Assembly (NCBI GenBank): GCA_002724895.1
Contig: PBQB01000064.1
Location: 4,589-11,804 of the forward strand
Source of the DNA: Flavobacteriales bacterium
Lineage (GTDB): Bacteria > Bacteroidota > Bacteroidia > Flavobacteriales > BACL11
Length of the DNA: 7,216 nucleotides
Reading direction: 5' to 3'
Part shown: one piece after another, positions 1-5,588 of the stretch
Numbering within the stretch: the stretch's first letter is position 1
Layout: every line of letters begins with the position of its first letter
The notes under the pieces: model-generated
Told to the model about the DNA's origin: nothing
Database searches by the model: none
Seen by the model: the letters and a program-made list of their open reading frames with translations, nothing else
Made by a program: the position numbers and the translations under genes

Positions 1-734
1 GGAGGGAAGCTCATATCATTTTTAAATCTTTTTATTGTATCGGTAATAATTGCTAATTTATTCAGTCTTGTAATTTCACTTTTTGTTTGTAATTCACCTG
101 TAGCTCCAACTGTATAATTATTAGGAAGTGTAATACTTACATCAAATTTCCCAAACTCTGAATAAAACTCACCTTGATCAAGATATGGCATAGGGTGCCA
201 ACCATCTTTATCATATACAGCTGGCTTTGGATACCATTGTGTTATCATATAAGACTGGCTCATATGTCCTAGTCTTGAAAATTTTGCATGAGGAATTTTT
301 ACATGAAAAGGTGTAGAAATAATAATAGAATTTCCTTTAGTTAATGGGTTTTTTAAAATTATTTTACAAATATCCTGATGTTCAGGATGATAATCCCATC
401 GAACTATTTTATTATTTATTTTAAACTTTAACCCATCAATTCTTCCTTTTTCTTCTTCTTTAGCATAGTATAATGATTTATCCCCATTTTCTAATAATTG
501 CTTTGATAAGGCAGATGTTTTGTCTTTGTATGCATTTGGCCATAAATGAAACCAAATAAATTCTAAATCATCATTAGAATTATTTGTATATTCAATCTCA
601 ATATTGCCTATTAAAGTATGATTAATATCATCTAATTCAACATTAATCTTGTAGTTTACTTCTTGTTGAAAATATTCTTGAGCTAGAAGAGTATTTGTTG
701 TAATAAAGCAAACAAAAAATATAATTTTTTTCAT
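1..734 (-). CDS. Secreted M1-family metallopeptidase (aminopeptidase N-like), N-terminal part only
   Basis: This frame is open from an ATG at 734 to the left edge and encodes the first 244 residues. Residues 1-18 (MKKIIFFVCF... ending LLA, then Q19) look like a Sec signal peptide, so the protein is exported to the periplasm or envelope. The rest resembles the N-terminal beta-sandwich domain of Bacteroidota M1 (gluzincin) peptidases: a YKINVELDD-like opening strand, FIWFHLWPNAYKDKTSAL at about 59-76, QWYPKPAVYDKDGWHPMPY at about 166-184, then FGKFDVSITLP and a YTVGATGEL turn. The zinc-binding HExxH...E motif and GxMEN-type substrate loop would lie beyond the window, so catalytic competence cannot be judged. 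Family members remove N-terminal residues from peptides using zinc. The start overlaps the stop of the upstream prenyltransferase gene by four bases (ATGA), implying one transcript and translational coupling. The family call comes from recognised sequence patterns without a database search. Confidence 0.87.
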   Translation of the reverse strand, partial: MKKIIFFVCFITTNTLLAQEYFQQEVNYKINVELDDINHTLIGNIEIEYTNNSNDDLEFIWFHLWPNAYKDKTSALSKQLLENGDKSLYYAKEEEKGRIDGLKFKINNKIVRWDYHPEHQDICKIILKNPLTKGNSIIISTPFHVKIPHAKFSRLGHMSQSYMITQWYPKPAVYDKDGWHPMPYLDQGEFYSEFGKFDVSITLPNNYTVGATGELQTKSEITRLNKLAIITDTIKRFKNDMSFP

Positions 735-1576
735 ATATTTAAATCTAAAATAATTAAAATGCAAAATAGAATTGATGCTATTCCATTAGTTGTAAAGAAT
801 GCTAAATTAATTTTGGTTAAATCTGTACTTTTTACTATTAAGTTTTGATAAATTATTAGAGAAGAAAAAATTGTAGCGCCTATCCAGTAAAAGACATTAA
901 AATCTCCTAATAAACCTATAATTACTGTAGTTGATATACATGCAAAATGTAATATTTTACAAATTATAAGTGCCTTTTCAATTCCAAAAAGTACTGGTAT
1001 TGAATTTAGTTTGTGGTTTTTATCAAAGTGAAAATCTTGTAGAGAATAAATAATATCAAAACCACTAACCCAAAAAATAACTAGAACAGAAAAAAGAATA
1101 GCTAGAGAATTAAATTCATTAGCAACGGCTAAATACGATCCTAATGGAGCAAGCCCCAAACCAATACCTAAAACAATATGACAAAAAGAAGTGAATCTTT
1201 TTGTATAGCTGTAACCAAGAATAATAAATAAAGCAACTGGAGACAAAAAGAAACATAATCTATTAATTAAAAAAGCAGTTAATATAAATAGAATTACATT
1301 AATTATTGCAAATATTAAAGCTGATCTAGCTTTAATACTTCCATTAGGGATTTCTCTAATTTTGGCTGTTCGGATATTTTTTTTGTCAATATCTCTATCT
1401 AAATATCTATTAAATGCCATTGCTGCTGACCTTGCAAAGATCATTGATAAAATAACATAGATAAAAGTCATAATATTTGCATCATAATCCTGAATTGCAA
1501 GCATAAATCCTATGATTGCAAATGGCATAGCAAAAATTGTATGGCTAAATTTGATAAGTGATAAATATTTTCTCAA
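731..1576 (-). CDS. ubiA: UbiA-family aromatic prenyltransferase, probably MqnP-like (menaquinone synthesis)
   Basis: This is a 281-residue integral membrane protein with about eight or nine hydrophobic helices. UbiA enzymes transfer a polyprenyl chain from its diphosphate to an aromatic ring inside the inner membrane. Both Asp-rich motifs that bind Mg2+-diphosphate are present: N56-R57-x2-D60-R61-x2-D64 followed by IRTAKIREIPNG (residues 68-79), and D174-IIYSLQ-D181-FHF-D185 followed by NSIP. The GYSYTKRF segment (121-128) and the GLAPLGSYLAV segment (141-151) are typical of the UbiA-like subgroup that includes MqnP of the futalosine menaquinone pathway, so quinone synthesis is the best guess. 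A true 4-hydroxybenzoate substrate is less likely in this phylum. The start is TTG at 1576: no ATG or GTG lies between it and an in-frame TAA upstream, and the first internal ATG (codon 17) would delete the conserved IKFSHTIFAMPFA segment. The gene is transcribed divergently from hisS and overlaps the M1 peptidase gene by four bases. Confidence 0.88.
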   Translation of the reverse strand: MRKYLSLIKFSHTIFAMPFAIIGFMLAIQDYDANIMTFIYVILSMIFARSAAMAFNRYLDRDIDKKNIRTAKIREIPNGSIKARSALIFAIINVILFILTAFLINRLCFFLSPVALFIILGYSYTKRFTSFCHIVLGIGLGLAPLGSYLAVANEFNSLAILFSVLVIFWVSGFDIIYSLQDFHFDKNHKLNSIPVLFGIEKALIICKILHFACISTTVIIGLLGDFNVFYWIGATIFSSLIIYQNLIVKSTDLTKINLAFFTTNGIASILFCILIILDLNI

Positions 1577-1666
1577 ATTTATATTTATTTTTAATTATTC
1601 TCTTTGCCTCAAATCTAGTAATTTTTATCTATTATATTTTACGATATTTGCAAAAAATATTTATTT
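1577..1666. promoter_or_regulatory. Divergent intergenic spacer with promoters for ubiA (left) and hisS (right)
   Basis: This 90-base, very A+T-rich spacer is the only substantial non-coding stretch in the window. The genes on its two sides diverge, so promoters for both operons should lie here or just inside the genes. No strong Shine-Dalgarno sequence precedes either start; the bases before the hisS ATG are AAAAAATATTTATTT. This agrees with the A-rich, Shine-Dalgarno-poor leaders common in Bacteroidota. On the plus strand, GATATTTG (1643-1650) is one mismatch from the Bacteroidota -7 consensus TAnnTTTG, but it lacks a well-spaced -33 element. I see no hairpin large enough to be an attenuator, T-box or riboswitch, so hisS is not visibly controlled by a leader RNA. 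Confidence 0.6.
1610..1617 (-). promoter_or_regulatory. Candidate Bacteroidota -7 element upstream of ubiA
   Basis: Read on the minus strand, these bases are TAGATTTG, an exact match to the primary-sigma -7 consensus TAnnTTTG known from Bacteroidota. It lies 33 bases before the TTG start of the prenyltransferase gene, a plausible distance for a short leader. No TTTG-like -33 element is found at the expected spacing of about 17-23 bases; the nearest TTTG on this strand is about 33 bases away. In such A+T-rich DNA the octamer could be chance, so the call is weak. Confidence 0.28.
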
Positions 1667-3007
1667 ATGAAACCATCTAACCCAAAAGGTATGCGTGATT
1701 TTACACCTGCATTAATGTGTAAAAGAAATTATGTATTTGGTATTTTAAGTGATGCTTTTCAAAATTTTGGATATATGCCCATTGAAACTCCAGCAATTGA
1801 AAATTTATCCACTTTAAGTAATAAATATGGTGATGATGGAGATAAGTTGATTTTTAAAATATTAAATTCTGGCAACTTTTTAGCAAATTTAGATTCACTA
1901 TCTAATACAGATTATTTAAAATTGACTAATAAAATTTCAAATAAAGCTTTACGATATGACTTAACTGTTCCATTTGCACGGTTTGTATCTCAAAATAGAA
2001 ACGAGATTGTTTTTCCCTTTAAAAGATACCAAATGCAGAACGTTTGGCGTGCTGATAGACCACAAAAGGGAAGATATAGAGAATTTTATCAATGTGATGC
2101 AGATGTAGTGGGAACTGATTCATTATTTTGTGAAGTAGAACTTATACAGTTGTACGACAGAGTTTTTAATGATCTTAAAATACCTAGTATTGTTATTTAT
2201 ATCAATAATAGAAAAATTTTATCTGCTATTATTGAATTAATGGGTGTAGAAGAAATGTTTGATGAAATTGTAATTTTGCTAGATAAGATAGATAAAGTAG
2301 GGTTTGAAGTAATAAGAGAAAAATTAATTGAAAGAAAAATTAATAGTGATGCAATAAATATATTAGAAAAATATTTGTCTATTGTTAGTTTGAAAGATTT
2401 GAGATATCTTTTAAAAGATTCAAAAATAGGAATTGAAGGAATTGATGAGCTTCAGTTTATTTTTAATAGTATACAAATAACTGGTCTTGATTCTTCTAAG
2501 TTGTTATTTAATCCTGCATTAGCTAGAGGAATTGATTATTATACAGGTTCCATTTTAGAAGTTGTTACTGATAAAATCCAAATTGGATCTTTAGGTGGAG
2601 GAGGAAGATATGATAATTTAACATCTATTTTTGGCTTACAAAATATTTCTGGAGTTGGAGTGTCTTTTGGTTTTGAAAGAATTTTTATTGTCATGCAAGA
2701 ATTAAATTTATTTCCTGCTGATTTAGAAAAAAATATTGATGTTTTATTTATTAATTTTGGTAATAAGGAAGCTAACTATTGTTTGCCTATAATTAAAAAG
2801 CTTAGATCTAAAAATATTTCTTCAGAGTTATACCCATCATCTGTTAAGTTAAAGAAACAAATGGCTTATGCTAATAATAATGGTATTAAATATGTTGTTT
2901 TAGCTGGCGAAGAAGAAATCTTGTCAAAATCCTTAACAGTTAAGGATATGAAAAAGGGAAATCAATATAAAATGAGTGTAGAAGATTTAATTTCTCTTGT
3001 GTTATGA
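1667..3007 (+). CDS. hisS: Histidine--tRNA ligase (histidyl-tRNA synthetase)
   Basis: This is a complete 446-residue cytoplasmic class II aminoacyl-tRNA synthetase that joins histidine to tRNA-His using ATP. It opens with PKGMRDFTP (6-14), the expected N-terminus, which supports the ATG at 1667. Motif 1 covers about residues 35-60. RYDLTVPFAR (96-105) and motif 2 (119-143, with R128, R131, R136, R138 and E139 before FYQCD) form the ATP and acceptor-end site. The histidine-specific signatures are LARGIDYYTG (285-294, R287) and GGGRYD (311-316). Motif 3 is GVGVSFGFERI (329-339, R338). Residues from about 357 to the end form the anticodon-binding domain (DVLFINFG, then the VVLAGEEE region). The insertion between motif 1 and RYDLTVP (about 69-93) fits my memory of Bacteroidota HisRS. 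All key residues are present, so it should be active. Its TGA stop overlaps the hutH ATG as ATGA. Confidence 0.97.
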   Translation: MKPSNPKGMRDFTPALMCKRNYVFGILSDAFQNFGYMPIETPAIENLSTLSNKYGDDGDKLIFKILNSGNFLANLDSLSNTDYLKLTNKISNKALRYDLTVPFARFVSQNRNEIVFPFKRYQMQNVWRADRPQKGRYREFYQCDADVVGTDSLFCEVELIQLYDRVFNDLKIPSIVIYINNRKILSAIIELMGVEEMFDEIVILLDKIDKVGFEVIREKLIERKINSDAINILEKYLSIVSLKDLRYLLKDSKIGIEGIDELQFIFNSIQITGLDSSKLLFNPALARGIDYYTGSILEVVTDKIQIGSLGGGGRYDNLTSIFGLQNISGVGVSFGFERIFIVMQELNLFPADLEKNIDVLFINFGNKEANYCLPIIKKLRSKNISSELYPSSVKLKKQMAYANNNGIKYVVLAGEEEILSKSLTVKDMKKGNQYKMSVEDLISLVL

Positions 3008-4509
3008 TCAAAAAATTTAATATTGGTGAACAAGATTTGACAGTTGAAATTATTAATAAAATTATTCAATGCAATCAAGAAATATCATTGAGTAAAAAAG
3101 CAAAGGATAGAATTATTGATTGCAGAAATTTTTTAGACAATAAATTAAGTAAATTGAATAATCCTATTTATGGTGTTAATACTGGATTTGGCTCATTGTG
3201 TGATAAAAAAATAAAGGAAACAGATTTACAAAAACTACAAACAAATTTAGTTTTATCTCATGCTTGTGGCATGGGAGAAGAAGTGCCTTTAGACATTGTA
3301 AAGATTATGTTGATTTTAAAAATACATACACTTGCTCTTGGCTTTTCTGGAGTTCAATTAACCACTGTGCAACGTCTAATAGATATGTATAACAATAAAA
3401 TTATACCAGTTGTATTTCAGCAGGGAAGTTTAGGGGCATCTGGTGATCTTGCACCTCTTGCCCATCTAGTTTGCCCTTTATTAGGAGAGGGGCAGGTCTA
3501 TGTTTTTTCTAAAAAAGATAGTAAGTATTATAAGAAACAATCTTGCGATGTTTTGCACCAAATGCAATGGAGTACTATTAAATTAAAATCTAAAGAAGGA
3601 CTTGCATTATTAAATGGAACACAATTTATGTCGGCATATATGACATATTGCTTAATTAAATCAAAAAAAATCTCATATATATCTGATTTAGTTTCTAGTA
3701 TCTCTATAGATGCTTTTGATGCAAGTCTAGAACCTTTTAACAAGTCAATTCACAAACTAAGACCTTTTAAGGGGCAAATGGAGACGTGTGCTATTATTTC
3801 TGAAAACTTAAAAGAAAGTAATATTCAAAAGAGACATAAACAATATGTTCAAGATCCTTATTCTTTTAGATGTATACCTCAAGTTCATGGAGCTACAAAA
3901 GATGTTATTAGATATGTCCAAGAGATCTGTAATGTTGAGATAAACTCAGTTACTGATAATCCAATTATTATTAAGGAAGAAGAACTAGTTCTGTCTGGCG
4001 GTAATTTTCATGGTCAGCCATTAGCTATGTCTATGGATTATTTAGCTATTGCAATTTCTGAACTTGGGTCAATTTCTGAAAGACGAATTTTTCAGCTTAT
4101 TTCTGGCAGTAGAAATCTTCCTGCATTTTTGGTGACTAATTCTGGTGTTAATTCAGGATTTATGATTCCTCAATATACAGCAGCTAGTATTGTAAGTGAA
4201 AATAAACAATTATGTACTCCTTCCTCAGTTGATTCAATAGTATCTTCTAATGGACAGGAAGACCATGTAAGTATGGGAGCAAATGCAGCAAGAAAATTAT
4301 TAAAAGTTCTTGAAAATTTAGAAAGTATTATCGCTATCGAATTAATGACGTCAAGTCAAGCTATTCAATTTAGAAATTTAAAATCTTCTATAAAAATTGA
4401 AAATTTATTAGAAAAATATAGAAGTAAAGTTACCTTCTTAGAAGGAGATAGATTTTTACATAAAGATCTTAAATCTTCAATAAAATTTATTCAGGATTTA
4501 AGAATATAG
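3004..4509 (+). CDS. hutH: Histidine ammonia-lyase (histidase)
   Basis: This is a complete 501-residue protein; histidases are usually about 500-510. It deaminates L-histidine to trans-urocanate and ammonia, the first step of histidine use, in the cytoplasm. The self-forming MIO electrophile comes from A145-S146-G147 in GSLGASGDLAPLAHL. Other active-site residues match the family: Y56 in YGVNTGFG, H86 in LSHACG, N204 in ALLNGTQ, Q283/Y286/R289 in QDPYSFRCIPQVHGA, F335 in GGNFHG and E419 in GQEDHVSMG. The Ser-His pair in the substrate loop and the E419 equivalent favour histidine over tyrosine or phenylalanine, though related aromatic lyases occur in Bacteroidota. It starts inside the hisS stop (ATGA overlap), so translation is probably coupled. 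No hutU, hutI or formiminoglutamate gene is nearby, so the rest of the pathway must be elsewhere or absent. It ends two bases from a convergent gene. Confidence 0.94.
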   Translation: MIKKFNIGEQDLTVEIINKIIQCNQEISLSKKAKDRIIDCRNFLDNKLSKLNNPIYGVNTGFGSLCDKKIKETDLQKLQTNLVLSHACGMGEEVPLDIVKIMLILKIHTLALGFSGVQLTTVQRLIDMYNNKIIPVVFQQGSLGASGDLAPLAHLVCPLLGEGQVYVFSKKDSKYYKKQSCDVLHQMQWSTIKLKSKEGLALLNGTQFMSAYMTYCLIKSKKISYISDLVSSISIDAFDASLEPFNKSIHKLRPFKGQMETCAIISENLKESNIQKRHKQYVQDPYSFRCIPQVHGATKDVIRYVQEICNVEINSVTDNPIIIKEEELVLSGGNFHGQPLAMSMDYLAIAISELGSISERRIFQLISGSRNLPAFLVTNSGVNSGFMIPQYTAASIVSENKQLCTPSSVDSIVSSNGQEDHVSMGANAARKLLKVLENLESIIAIELMTSSQAIQFRNLKSSIKIENLLEKYRSKVTFLEGDRFLHKDLKSSIKFIQDLRI

Positions 4510-4514
4510 ATCTA
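4507..4514. other. Palindrome TAGATCTA carrying both convergent stop codons
   Basis: The eight bases are a perfect inverted repeat. TAG at 4507-4509 ends hutH on the plus strand, and TAG read from 4514 to 4512 ends the PorP/SprF gene on the minus strand. Only two bases separate the reading frames. No GC-rich hairpin with a T-run is visible at the junction, so each transcript probably extends into the opposite gene. Confidence 0.75.
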
Positions 4515-5588
4515 GTTTTTCCAATTACCAATTGCAGGACATGGTCTTGGTTTTCTTTTAATAAAATAAAAATTTAAGTTTATTTCATGAGTAGCTAGTG
4601 TATTAATATTTTGCAGTTTAGAAATATTAAAATCATAGCTATAACTCATTTCCATACCTATTCGTTTTGAAGGTTTCATTCTTATTCTTACAAGAGGAAT
4701 GATAGATTCGCTCATTAAAATTGAATTATCTGAAATAAATCTTCCAATTCTATAAATTGTACCAAATTCCATTTGTAAATTATTAGACAAAATGGTAGAA
4801 AAACCGACTTCATCTTTTTTCATATATTTTGCTTGTCTTTCATGTCTAGCAAATACTTTCCAATATTTAAAAGTTCTTGAGATTACATTAGGAACATTGC
4901 CTTTGTGTTGTGCATGTATAGTATATTTAACTGGTAATTTTGATGTAGATGCTTGATTATTATAAAAACTTTCTATCATTCTATTAAGATGATGAACTGC
5001 AAAACCAACAGAAGAAGATTGATCATAGTTTTGTTGAAAGCCATTTTTAGTAATTATAAATCCTACTGACGGATCGAACCAATTGGTATATTTATCATAA
5101 ATAGGAATATTAGCTGATGATTGATTAGTAACTAATCCTAATGCATCAATTTGATCTGAAAATATTAGCTTTGACCAATCTAGTGTATGGTAGCTAATTA
5201 CATTTTGCATTCCCATACTAATAAAGAAATTTTTAGGTAATTGAAAATGGAATGTCCACGGTATTATACCAATATTATATTCCTTAAACACTAGATTTTC
5301 ATGATCTTCTATAAGATAGACTCCTCCTGCCCAAGAAATTTTTCCTCTACCAAATCTTGCACTTGATATATCTCCACTTAAATTTAGCTCTATAATATTA
5401 GAATTAAATTTTTCAGAAATTCCAGCCCATTGATTTCTTCTGTGAATTAATATTCTATTATCATTTTCATATCCGGCAAATGCGGGATTTGAATAAAGCA
5501 TATTTAAATCAAATTGTGAAAAAGAGTAATCCTGAGCGTAAGTATTTACGTTAACAATTATTAATATTATCAAAATAAATCTTTTCAT
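4512..5588 (-). CDS. PorP/SprF-family type IX secretion system outer-membrane protein
   Basis: This is a complete 358-residue exported protein. Residues 1-18 form a signal peptide (MKRFILIILII..., cleavage after TYA before Q19). The mature start QDYSFSQF followed by LYSNPAFAG (31-39) and RRNQW (50-54) is the PorP/SprF family signature. Alternating hydrophobic/polar strands follow, consistent with an outer-membrane beta-barrel, and the CPAI near the C-terminus (C350-P351) also fits the family. Relatives assist secretion or surface anchoring of a particular T9SS cargo; SprF is needed for SprB adhesin display in Flavobacterium johnsoniae. The ATG follows the TAA stop of the upstream cargo gene directly (TAAATG), so this protein is probably its dedicated partner, made from the same mRNA. 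That pairing is inferred from position and known precedents. Which symbol applies is uncertain, because many paralogues exist per genome. Confidence 0.92.
   Translation of the reverse strand: MKRFILIILIIVNVNTYAQDYSFSQFDLNMLYSNPAFAGYENDNRILIHRRNQWAGISEKFNSNIIELNLSGDISSARFGRGKISWAGGVYLIEDHENLVFKEYNIGIIPWTFHFQLPKNFFISMGMQNVISYHTLDWSKLIFSDQIDALGLVTNQSSANIPIYDKYTNWFDPSVGFIITKNGFQQNYDQSSSVGFAVHHLNRMIESFYNNQASTSKLPVKYTIHAQHKGNVPNVISRTFKYWKVFARHERQAKYMKKDEVGFSTILSNNLQMEFGTIYRIGRFISDNSILMSESIIPLVRIRMKPSKRIGMEMSYSYDFNISKLQNINTLATHEINLNFYFIKRKPRPCPAIGNWKN

Noticed and set aside
1577..1666. A T-box or histidine-sensing leader for hisS
   Set aside because: The spacer is only 90 bases, is shared with a divergent promoter, and shows no stable hairpin, T-box consensus or His-codon leader peptide.
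1610..1666. A full -33/-7 promoter pair for hisS or ubiA
   Set aside because: A good -7 octamer exists for ubiA and a one-mismatch version for hisS, but no TTTG-like -33 element lies at acceptable spacing for either.
3528..3743. 71-codon open frame on the minus strand inside hutH
   Set aside because: It is fully antisense to conserved histidase sequence, including the ALLNGTQ region, and its product has no recognisable features.
4378..4487. Near-identical AAATCTTC(T/A)ATAAAA at 4381-4395 and 4471-4485, exactly 90 bases apart in hutH, encoding LKSSIK twice
   Set aside because: The flanking residues do not align as a duplicated unit, and both copies fall in the normal histidase C-terminal helices. 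Chance in A+T-rich DNA is the simpler explanation.
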